Shown in pieces: positions 24,872 to 32,054 of a stretch of DNA of 64,000 nucleotides; the first letter of the stretch is position 1; the number at the start of each line of letters is the position of its first letter. The DNA lies in assembly GCF_003515775.1 (NCBI RefSeq), contig NZ_QWEI01000005.1:62001-126000 (forward strand), written 5' to 3'. The stretch comes from Ureibacillus yapensis. Lineage in GTDB: Bacteria > Bacillota > Bacilli > Bacillales_A > Planococcaceae. Made by a program: the position numbers and the translations under genes. Below the pieces are notes generated by a model that searched no databases, was not told the origin of the DNA, and worked only from the letters and a program-made list of their open reading frames with translations.

Positions 24872-26695
24872 CTAAGCAGGATAATGGAAAGCATAGACAA
24901 AGGTTAGAAACTCTTCAAATGGAAGAGAAGATTCTCCTTCAAGTTCTCCATTACCGGTTACGCTCGTTTGGCTTGATTGCCCCCAAATCTGTAGGCTATC
25001 GTTATTTGGATTATAAAAATAAACGCGAATATTGCCAGTCGGATCCGGAGCGACTCTTTGAATGAGAATGGCATGGGCCCCAAGCACCTGGCCTGAGCGA
25101 TTGTATATCGTAATACCCGCCGGCTGTGGAAGCTGTTCGTTCACCGCAGGATTGTTTAATGGATAATAATAACGGTAAAAATTTTCCCTAAACTCGACAT
25201 CGCTGTATACATCTGAGAATCCGGCCCACACACCCGTTAAATTGAAAGCGGGATTTATCCACTTATGGGCATCCTGTCCACGTCCATCGGCAGTTTTCAA
25301 TAACTCGAAATAGATAGCATCAAGATGGGGAACCAGCAGCAATGAAATGGCATCTATATTGGCCGTATCTTCCAATGGAACAGGGAGGAGGGTTTTTGTG
25401 GAAATTTCTCGGCCCTCAAAAGTAAAGGTAATCGATCCTGTCCTTAAAAAGTCATTCAACATATGGACTAACAAGACGGGTTTTTTCTGGGACCAATAAC
25501 TAATGGCTCTTGTCGACTGGCACGTAGGGTTAAAGCCTTGCCCCACTCCCAAGGGTGTTCCCAGAATATTAATCATTTCGGATATTAAAAGTTTTTGTAA
25601 ATCCGCTTTATCGGTTGATCTGTGAACGGCTGTTAAGCAATTTTCAAGCTGTTCCGGAAGGGGTGCTTCCATTAAATCTTCAAGCGCTTTCACTAGTTCA
25701 GGTGTGAAAATATCTCTCTGCAGCAAGCGCAAATAGCCATAAATGCTTCGGCGAGTCTCAACTGTTACAGATAAAGAAATGAGTGAAGAAATCAAAACTG
25801 AATGGGTTTGAAGATTCGTTGCTGCCATTTCATCAACGGCAAGCATTTCTTTGAGCAAATAGGGTTTTTCTTTATTGATATAATGCAAAAATACCACATG
25901 ATAGGGGGAAACCAATCCAGTTTGCTCCATTGTTTGACGAAGTTGATTGGCTTCTTTTGCTAAATCAGCATCCTCGCAATTTTTCAATTGCCTTTCGTAC
26001 TTTTCCAAAGAACCTGTTGCCAGTTCTGTCGGGAAATAAACCGCTTTCTCATAAATCATCAATTTGGAGCTTTTTTCTTCGCGGCCTTCAGTTAACTTTT
26101 TTGCACTGGCAATCAGCTTCAAAATTTTATTGATGACTATGGGCCTTTGCACGGCAAGGTTATCAACTTCCTGGTAAAGGTTTTCGAAGACGCGGGATGA
26201 AAAGCAATGCTCGGAAATAAAATGCAAAAGTTCGGAAGCGTGTTCATCTTTGTATAGTTGCGTCACCCGATTTTCTTCTGTTTCTTTCATGATGAGTAAG
26301 TCGATATTTAAAGCCAGAACTTTCGTTAAAAATTCCGTGGCGGCAAAAGAAGTCATAAGGGGATGCAGATAGTCGCCTCTGGCAATCGCCAGAATTCGCA
26401 AATCGCTTAATGATTCTGCGGCAGCTGTAGTACCGCCCGCATGAAGTGTCCCTCTGACCAATGTGGCATCGAGTTTGTCGAGGTTTTCCCAAGGTTTTCC
26501 GATAAATAACCCGGCTTCATCAAAAAGGTGTGCATATCCATAAAGTTTTTCCAATCCATTCGGCTCTTTTAAAAGCTCATATGCCTCATTAAGAACGGCT
26601 TCCTGGAAAAGTTTCTTGCTAAATAAGGGCGCCTGCAAGAGCTGCTGAAAAGCCTTTTGAAAAGCATTCTCCGATGAGAACAGGTAAAGTCCCAT
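24872..26695 (-). CDS. Uncharacterised large protein with Cys-His-Asn signature (paralogue 2)
   Basis: A 607-residue soluble protein I cannot place in a named family. The N-terminal two thirds are alpha-helical. The C-terminal third shares long blocks with the protein encoded at 27070-29109: GQGFNPTCQSTRAIS (Cys392), ISLLLVPHLDAIY, GQDAHKWIN, LGAHAILIQR (His541), VYFYNPNNDS (Asn562, Asp566) and GELEGESSLPFEEF. The order Cys, His, Asn/Asp, with the Cys opening a helix, resembles papain-like peptidases or transglutaminases; this is inference. N-terminal blocks such as YAHLFDEAGLFIG and TGLVSPYHVV are also shared. AAAGGAGG lies 7 nt before the ATG. It has its own transcription unit, since a terminator separates it from the upstream gene. 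Confidence 0.75.
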   Translation of the reverse strand: MGLYLFSSENAFQKAFQQLLQAPLFSKKLFQEAVLNEAYELLKEPNGLEKLYGYAHLFDEAGLFIGKPWENLDKLDATLVRGTLHAGGTTAAAESLSDLRILAIARGDYLHPLMTSFAATEFLTKVLALNIDLLIMKETEENRVTQLYKDEHASELLHFISEHCFSSRVFENLYQEVDNLAVQRPIVINKILKLIASAKKLTEGREEKSSKLMIYEKAVYFPTELATGSLEKYERQLKNCEDADLAKEANQLRQTMEQTGLVSPYHVVFLHYINKEKPYLLKEMLAVDEMAATNLQTHSVLISSLISLSVTVETRRSIYGYLRLLQRDIFTPELVKALEDLMEAPLPEQLENCLTAVHRSTDKADLQKLLISEMINILGTPLGVGQGFNPTCQSTRAISYWSQKKPVLLVHMLNDFLRTGSITFTFEGREISTKTLLPVPLEDTANIDAISLLLVPHLDAIYFELLKTADGRGQDAHKWINPAFNLTGVWAGFSDVYSDVEFRENFYRYYYPLNNPAVNEQLPQPAGITIYNRSGQVLGAHAILIQRVAPDPTGNIRVYFYNPNNDSLQIWGQSSQTSVTGNGELEGESSLPFEEFLTFVYAFHYPA

Positions 26696-26998
26696 CATCC
26701 ATCCTCCTTTTCACATATTTCCTATAAATTACAATTAACATAAACTGTTTATTTTAATCATTTATCGTGAAAAAAGATTGTTGATGTCTTACTATTAGAG
26801 TATTTAAAAAATTTGATAAATGTACCATTATTTTAAAATTATTAATATGAAAGATTGGCATAAATAGCCGGGAGAAAGTCCCGCTTAGCTTCACATTGGA
26901 GAAAATGCTTCTGGCGGCCTGTTTTGTCGAGGAGCAGGAGCAAAGAAGCGACAGAAACGCCTTATCCTATATCTATTGTTCTAGAGCTCCATAACATA
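26696..26998. other. Upstream region of paralogue 2 with a GC-rich patch
   Basis: About 300 bases. The part next to the gene is AT-rich and should hold the promoter. The part at about 26868-26975 is GC-richer, contains a small hairpin CGGGA-gaaag-TCCCG and, on the minus strand, CTGTCGCTTC, a string also found in the repeat near 30.5 kb. It may be a decayed copy of that repeat. Confidence 0.4.
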
Positions 26999-27030
26999 AT
27001 AAAAGACCTCGAAAGAATTCGGGTCTTTTA
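26999..27030 (-). terminator. Terminator after paralogue 1
   Basis: AAAAGACCtCGAA and TTCGgGTCTTTT form a stem with one mismatch; on the minus strand it is followed by TTTTATTATG. It ends the ATP-grasp/paralogue 1 operon. Confidence 0.8.
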
Positions 27031-27069
27031 TCATGTTTCAATTATTCTTTTTTTCTTTCAAGCAACTCA

Positions 27070-29109
27070 TTATTCCCAAATGTAGGTTTTGCCCCAGCTG
27101 TCCTTTGCCAGTTCTTCTACATTCTTCACAAGGCGCTCTTCCACCATATACGTATCGCCTTGTTCATAAGGATTATAATGGTACGCATACATACGGGCTA
27201 CAAACTCATGGAATGGAAGGGAAGACTCGCCTTCCAATTCGCCAAATCCTGCTACACTCACTTTAATTCCTTGACCCCAATTTTGGGTACTATCATTATT
27301 CGGATTGTAGAAGTACACTCTGCAGTCCCCGTGTTGGTCGTTCTCAATTCTTTGAATCGATACTGCATGAAGGCCAAGCAGCTCTCCGTGAATATTTGTC
27401 AGGAAAATGCCTACAGGGTTCGGATAAATCAGCTTGGAACCTTCGTTGTACATTGGGTGATGCGTCGCATAAAACAATTTTACGAATGCCGAATAATTTT
27501 TCACTTTCAAGGTAAGTTGATCAATGGCATTCATAAATCCGCTTGGAATCCACTCGCCATAGAATTCGCGGTTTACCCATTTATGGCCATCTTCACCTCG
27601 AAGCAGAGTACGCTTGATCATGGCGTTATAGATTTTATCAAGATGAGGGACAAGCAAGATGGAGATAGTATCCAGGTCTTGCTGTATGTCTCCTGCAATT
27701 CCTTCAGTCAGCAGGTTGGAATGGATCGGTTCCCCTTCAAACGTCATTTCAATATTATAATCACGCGCCGCAGAAGCAATATATGCCATAAGCAAATTCG
27801 GTTCAAATTGTGCCCAAAGGGAGATTGCACGTGCAGATTGGCAGGTTGGATTTTGACCTTGACCAATCCCTAAAGGTTGCCCCAATACGCTTACCACGCC
27901 AGCAATCAGAAGGCCGTTCATGCTGATGCCGCTTTGGTCGGTTGCAAAAGCGGAAAGCTGCTTTTGAACCTCGGCATGAATAGGCAATTCAAATAACTGT
28001 CCGAAAGCAGGAACAAGTGAATCGATTTTTAGCACGCCACGATTTAACATGTTGGAAAGACCATAAACAGCTTGTTTGGTTTGAGGATAAATCGCAATCT
28101 GGATAATGTCATGGATCAACTTTTTATGATCATTAAAGCTTGAGATTCCGGCTTCTGCCAAACCAAGTGCAACCGGGATGATTTCACTGTCTTTTCGGTT
28201 AAGGAAACGAAGCAATACGACATGATATGGTGACACAAGCCCTGTATCTATCATGGATTGCGCAAAAAGTTTAGCCTCCGCAATCAGCTCTTGTTCTGTA
28301 GCTTCTTCCAATTTAAGACGGTATTCTCTAGCATTTGAGAAATTCTTGCTTAATGGCGTTGGTGTGTCAATCGCCCGGCAATACTTTTCAAGCGCGTCGA
28401 ATGTCTCTTGATCAAGCGTGCTGTTTAATAACTGCTCCGACAGCTCGATCAATTCGACAATTCTTCTCGTAATAATCGGGCGTTGAACCGTAAGTCGGTC
28501 GATTTCTTTAATCATCTGTTCAGCTACTTCTTTAAAAGAAAGTTCCTGCACCAAGAAATTGAATAGATATTGTGCGCGAACGATGTGTTCTTCCAGGAAC
28601 GATGAATCTTCTGGCAACTTGTTGGATAAAAGGTCGAGATTTAAAGCGACTACTTCATTCAAAAATGCATTTGCTTCTTCTTTCGTAATCTGCGCATGCT
28701 TGTATGTCCCTTTTGCAATGGCCAGCATTCTCATTTCGCTCAGCATTTCAATAATAGAGTAGATGCCTCTTAGTCTCAGGGAGTTTCCTACGAAAGGCGG
28801 CTGCAATTTTGTTGGATCCTCCCAATCCCCACCCAGGAATACACCGGCGTTGTCAAATAGGTGGGCATACTTGTCAAGAATCGTGATGCCGTTCTCCATG
28901 CAAGCTAACTCATTTGCCAATTGAAAAACGTCTGTTTGATAAAGGCTTTTGGCAAAAGGCTTCGCTTGGTCGAGCGTGTTAAGTGCCGCGACAAATTTAG
29001 TTTCCAAAAGGTCGATTGGGTTCGTTGCCTTTTTTCTTTTTGTTGCAGTTGCTACAGCTTTTTTTCTCGTCGTGCTCGTTTTCTTTTCCTTCGTTATCGT
29101 CGTACTCAT
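27070..29109 (-). CDS. Uncharacterised large protein with Cys-His-Asn signature (paralogue 1), coupled to ATP-grasp ligase
   Basis: A 679-residue soluble protein of no family I can name. It opens with a basic, Thr/Ala-rich tail (residues 8-30, several KK and RKK), then a helical region with blocks YAHLFDNAGVFLG, LTVQRPIITRRIVELI and TGLVSPYHVVLLRFLN, and a C-terminal region with GQGQNPTCQSARAIS (Cys423), ISILLVPHLDKIY, GEDGHKWVN, LGLHAVSIQR (His581), VYFYNPNNDS (Asn602, Asp606) and GELEGESSLPFHEF. A papain-like or transglutaminase-like active site is inferred from the conserved Cys, His and Asn. AAGGAG overlaps the stop of the ATP-grasp gene and lies 11 nt before the ATG; a GTG four codons earlier is too close to that site. 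Tight coupling implies joint action with the ligase. Confidence 0.78.
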   Translation of the reverse strand: MSTTITKEKKTSTTRKKAVATATKRKKATNPIDLLETKFVAALNTLDQAKPFAKSLYQTDVFQLANELACMENGITILDKYAHLFDNAGVFLGGDWEDPTKLQPPFVGNSLRLRGIYSIIEMLSEMRMLAIAKGTYKHAQITKEEANAFLNEVVALNLDLLSNKLPEDSSFLEEHIVRAQYLFNFLVQELSFKEVAEQMIKEIDRLTVQRPIITRRIVELIELSEQLLNSTLDQETFDALEKYCRAIDTPTPLSKNFSNAREYRLKLEEATEQELIAEAKLFAQSMIDTGLVSPYHVVLLRFLNRKDSEIIPVALGLAEAGISSFNDHKKLIHDIIQIAIYPQTKQAVYGLSNMLNRGVLKIDSLVPAFGQLFELPIHAEVQKQLSAFATDQSGISMNGLLIAGVVSVLGQPLGIGQGQNPTCQSARAISLWAQFEPNLLMAYIASAARDYNIEMTFEGEPIHSNLLTEGIAGDIQQDLDTISILLVPHLDKIYNAMIKRTLLRGEDGHKWVNREFYGEWIPSGFMNAIDQLTLKVKNYSAFVKLFYATHHPMYNEGSKLIYPNPVGIFLTNIHGELLGLHAVSIQRIENDQHGDCRVYFYNPNNDSTQNWGQGIKVSVAGFGELEGESSLPFHEFVARMYAYHYNPYEQGDTYMVEERLVKNVEELAKDSWGKTYIWE

Positions 29110-29124
29110 CGTATGGAACACTCC

Positions 29125-30345
29125 TTATAAGTAGAAATTATGTTTTTCATATTCTTCTAAAAGCTTTCTCATTTCGTAAGGGTCCTTACCGAAAAAGGTA
29201 ATCGAACCATAATGGTTTCCAAATCCAACGCGTTCTGCCACTTTCGAGGAAGTCGGAATAAACATATTATGTTTTACAAAATAAGGGTGGTCCTTTAATT
29301 CAGTTGGGACATTTAGTTTTGAAACGGTTTTTACTTTTGGATAAACCATCAAATTGCCGGAATGGCCCTTAGCCGAAACCACTTCTTCCGGGAAAAAGGC
29401 TTCCAATTCTTCCTCCGTTGTCGTTGGGTCGCAGCAAAGGATTTGGCCTTGGTATGGACTAAAGCCATAAGCTCTTTCGATATGTTCGAAAATATGCCCT
29501 CCCGGTATACGATTGGCTACTTCCCCAAAGTAGATCTCACCCTCGGGCGTCACAAAAAATTCAGGATGGATAATTCCATACTTCACATCAAAAGAATCGA
29601 CCAGTTTTTCGATAATTTCCTTGATTTGCGGTCTCCATTGTTCAAGTGTAGGAGATGCTGGAACAAAGTTGGAGTGGCCCAGCTTTACATATTCCGTAAT
29701 ATTCAAAAATTTGATTTTTCCATTATGGATAAATGCTTCGCATGAAAATTCCTGTCCTTCCAGATGGCTTTCCATCAGTAGCGGGAATTCTTCATCCTCG
29801 ATTTCCTCGATGTCCTTCAATTCTTTGATCATTCGATGTCCAACCGTACCGGCTTTATCGAACGGTTTTACATGGATCGGTTCAAGCTGCTCATCGTCGA
29901 TTTTAACCAGTGCTTGATTGATTCGATTGAAGAAACGAGCAATATCGTCTTTATTGTAGGCTTCTTCAAAAACGCCCACGCGAAGTCCTGCCAAGTGGGC
30001 ACGGCGCTTCATCAAGCCTTTGTCTCTTAATAATAAGGATTTATTGTAGATTTTAGGATTTTCAAAGATTAATGAGTTCATCATACCGGCCCATTCAACT
30101 GTTTCTTCATAAATAGGGACCGTGATTTTGACATTGAATGCTTTAAGCTTCTCATATAATTCAAATGATTGTTCAATAGGAACATTGAACTGCCATGGTA
30201 CAAATAAAATGCCATTTTTCTCAGCAAACGATTCAAATTCAGGTGGTCCCACCACGACAAAAGGGCGGTTCATCTTATCAATTGCTTCAATTGCTTGTAG
30301 ACTCCATCCAAGTAGTGCAGTTGTTTGGTTGTGATTTACATTCAT
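29125..30345 (-). CDS. ATP-grasp domain ligase
   Basis: A 406-residue cytoplasmic protein of the ATP-grasp superfamily, which joins a carboxylate to an amine or thiol through an acyl phosphate. An N-terminal Rossmann-like region (to about 105) has VVVGPPEFESFAEKNG; the ATP-grasp core has the nucleotide-binding VKPFDKAGTVGHRMI, the E-x-x-L-E-G-Q-E-F-S region, and the metal-binding end HPEFFVTPEGEIYFGEVANRIPGG (reads across about 260-283). The ExxNRxPGG element resembles amino acid ligases and PurK/PylC-like enzymes. Substrates are unknown. The gene comes first, directly before paralogue 1, whose ribosome site overlaps this stop codon. The start ATG has GGGAG at about 11 nt and GGAGA directly adjoining. 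Confidence 0.85.
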   Translation of the reverse strand: MNVNHNQTTALLGWSLQAIEAIDKMNRPFVVVGPPEFESFAEKNGILFVPWQFNVPIEQSFELYEKLKAFNVKITVPIYEETVEWAGMMNSLIFENPKIYNKSLLLRDKGLMKRRAHLAGLRVGVFEEAYNKDDIARFFNRINQALVKIDDEQLEPIHVKPFDKAGTVGHRMIKELKDIEEIEDEEFPLLMESHLEGQEFSCEAFIHNGKIKFLNITEYVKLGHSNFVPASPTLEQWRPQIKEIIEKLVDSFDVKYGIIHPEFFVTPEGEIYFGEVANRIPGGHIFEHIERAYGFSPYQGQILCCDPTTTEEELEAFFPEEVVSAKGHSGNLMVYPKVKTVSKLNVPTELKDHPYFVKHNMFIPTSSKVAERVGFGNHYGSITFFGKDPYEMRKLLEEYEKHNFYL

Positions 30346-30383
30346 TCTCCAAAAATCTCCCGTCTCTTGAAATATATTTTTAA

Positions 30384-30664
30384 GTGTCCAGCTCCATCGC
30401 CCAGCCCGTTCTGAGTCACTTCAGTTCCTCGGTCGAAAGCTGAAAAAGCTTCGCGATTCGGACCTCAGCGCTTAAGGCGCTCGCGTCGTGAGTCATGTCG
30501 GCGATACTGCTGTCGCTTCGCTTTCGCGCAAAAAAAATCTTCTGCTGTCGCTTCGCTTTCGCGCAAAAAAACATTTGCAACAAAAGCATTTTGCGACGAG
30601 TAATCGCAGGAGCAGGACGTTGCGTTTTCGCCGACGCGGGGCTAAACGGGCGTTTGCGCTTTTC
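30384..30664 (-). repeat. Interspersed GC-rich repeat, copy A, with internal insertion
   Basis: On the plus strand it begins GTCCAGCTCC and ends TTTGCGCTTTTC. It matches, in opposite orientation, the element at 63133-63311: shared blocks include CTCGGTCGAAAGCTGAAAA, GTGAGTCATGTCG, GCAGGACGTTGCG and GACGCGGGGCTAA. Copy A carries about 100 extra bases between the blocks GTCATGTCGGCGAT and GCAGGACGTTGCG, including a tandem pair of 30-nt units (30507-30536 and 30542-30571, beginning CTGCTGTCGCTTCGCTTTCG). It sits between the divergent ATP-grasp operon and the GNAT gene. It has no transposase; open frames across it on either strand are not genes. Confidence 0.85.
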
Positions 30665-30872
30665 TAGCAAAAGCTCTTTGCGAATCCTATTGTACTAAAA
30701 AAAAAATGAAATAAAATGCTTTCGACAAAGTATTCTAAATTTTTATTAAACTTTAACTTTTTTTACATTTTCTCCTATGTATTTGGGTAGTAGAGTAATG
30801 TTAAAATGTGAGTGGCTCAAATTTCAGACTTCTGTGAATAGATAAAAAATTAACTTAAGGGAGAAATTAAAA

Positions 30873-31481
30873 TTGCTAATTCAGAGAAGAGAAAAATTAG
30901 TTGAAGAAGTATTTGGAGAAACAAATTGGTATGAGAGATTGAAAGAATACTTCCCGGAAAGAGAAATGAAATCCAAAAATCATTTTGATGCTCTTCTGCA
31001 AGACAAACCCGAGATGTATCAGATCATGGAAGGGACCGATTATGTTGTTGTTTACTATGAACAACTTGACTTTATTTTTATAGATTATATCCTAGTTTCC
31101 GGAAATACGCGCGGAAAAGGGGTAGGTGGTGAGCTTCTGAAAGTTCTCAAGGAAAAGGGGAAGGCGATTATTCTGGAAGTTGAACCTGTTTCCATGGAAG
31201 ATCCCGATTCCGAGAAGAGAATTCGTTTTTACGAGCGCCACAGCTTCTTGAGAATGGCGAATATCCGGTATGAGAGGGTTCACAATATATCGAAAGAATT
31301 GAATAAAATGGACATTTTCTGCTGGACTCCTGTTGAGCGTACAGAGGCATGGGTACTGGAAAAAATGAAGAAAATCTATACGAATGTCCATGCTTATAAA
31401 ACGGAAGAATTATATGGCGTAAAGCCTCAGACTGAAGATGAAGTTCTTCAGTTAAGAAAAGCATTAAGAAAAGTGAACTAA
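30873..31481 (+). CDS. GNAT-family N-acetyltransferase
   Basis: A 202-residue protein with a GNAT fold in the first 140 residues. The acetyl-CoA pyrophosphate loop is SGNTRGKGVGGELL, followed by AIILEVEPVS and a later RFYERHSF strand-helix typical of GNAT enzymes. The last 60 residues form a charged helical extension. The acceptor substrate is unknown. The start is TTG with AGGGAG 9 nt upstream. It is transcribed away from the ATP-grasp cluster, with repeat copy A between them, so a functional link is possible but weak. A hairpin terminator follows. Confidence 0.85.
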   Translation: MLIQRREKLVEEVFGETNWYERLKEYFPEREMKSKNHFDALLQDKPEMYQIMEGTDYVVVYYEQLDFIFIDYILVSGNTRGKGVGGELLKVLKEKGKAIILEVEPVSMEDPDSEKRIRFYERHSFLRMANIRYERVHNISKELNKMDIFCWTPVERTEAWVLEKMKKIYTNVHAYKTEELYGVKPQTEDEVLQLRKALRKVN

Positions 31482-31491
31482 AATTTATAGG

Positions 31492-31520
31492 AGAGAGCAC
31501 GTGGGATGCTCTCTTCTCTT
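31492..31520 (+). terminator. Terminator after the GNAT gene
   Basis: AGAGAGCA pairs with TGCTCTCT, followed by TCTCTTTT. Confidence 0.8.
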
Positions 31521-31652
31521 TTATTTTGAACAGGAAAATGATAGTGGCCAGAATAGCCGACTTCTAATTGGACAAAATAGGGGATGAACGGCTAAAGTGA
31601 GTGATCTTGGGCTCATTTTCGCTTTTCATGACAATCTTGGAGGAGGATGGCT

Positions 31653-31874
31653 ATGCCAAATGTAGAAGTAAGCTGTGCGGTGTCGAACTGTATTTTCCAT
31701 GCAAAAGGAAATGTCTGTGGGGCGGAAAAAATCCAGATTGATATGGATTACCATTCGCGGAACAAAGATACGGAGTTTGCAACAGATCTTGATTTTAAAT
31801 CTCTTACGGAAGAAGCCAGCAACTCGCGGGATACATGCTGTAAGACGTTTCGATCTAAGTCAACACACGAATAA
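31653..31874 (+). CDS. DUF1540 domain protein (small Cys-rich)
   Basis: A 73-residue protein with a DUF1540-type metal-binding pattern: VSCAVSNCIFHAKGNVC near the N-terminus and DTCCKTF near the C-terminus, giving five Cys suited to bind zinc or another metal. Proteins of this type are common in spore-formers and have no established function. The ATG at 31653 is preceded by GGAGGAGG at a good distance; an ATG two codons earlier overlaps that site. It is a single-gene unit with a hairpin downstream. Confidence 0.82.
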   Translation: MPNVEVSCAVSNCIFHAKGNVCGAEKIQIDMDYHSRNKDTEFATDLDFKSLTEEASNSRDTCCKTFRSKSTHE

Positions 31875-31911
31875 ACATTAAGGCACTTGCTGTTCATCGA
31901 AGAAGATTGTT

Positions 31912-31940
31912 GGGGCAAAAAGGTTCTTTTGCCCCTTAAA
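31912..31940 (+). terminator. Hairpin after the DUF1540 gene
   Basis: GGGGCAAAA pairs with TTTTGCCCC across a 6-nt loop; the following TTAAAA is a weak T-tract. Confidence 0.65.
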
Positions 31941-32054
31941 ACACTGGAATTACACTGAATATTTAAATTTTATTGACGAGTAATTTAAGTGTTTGAAATT
32001 TTTTCCTCAAGCGCTATAATTTAAAGATAAATTTATGAAGCCAAGAGGAGTATT

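Noticed and set aside
27160-27873. 237-codon plus-strand frame opposite paralogue 1
   Set aside because: Antisense to a well-supported conserved coding region; no ribosome site or domain.
30507-30571. Tandem 30-nt units considered as a CRISPR array
   Set aside because: Only two units separated by 5 nt, no spacers of normal length, no cas genes; part of a dispersed repeat.
30416-30698. Open frames on both strands across repeat copy A
   Set aside because: They read through a GC-rich repeat found elsewhere; composition is not that of protein-coding sequence here.
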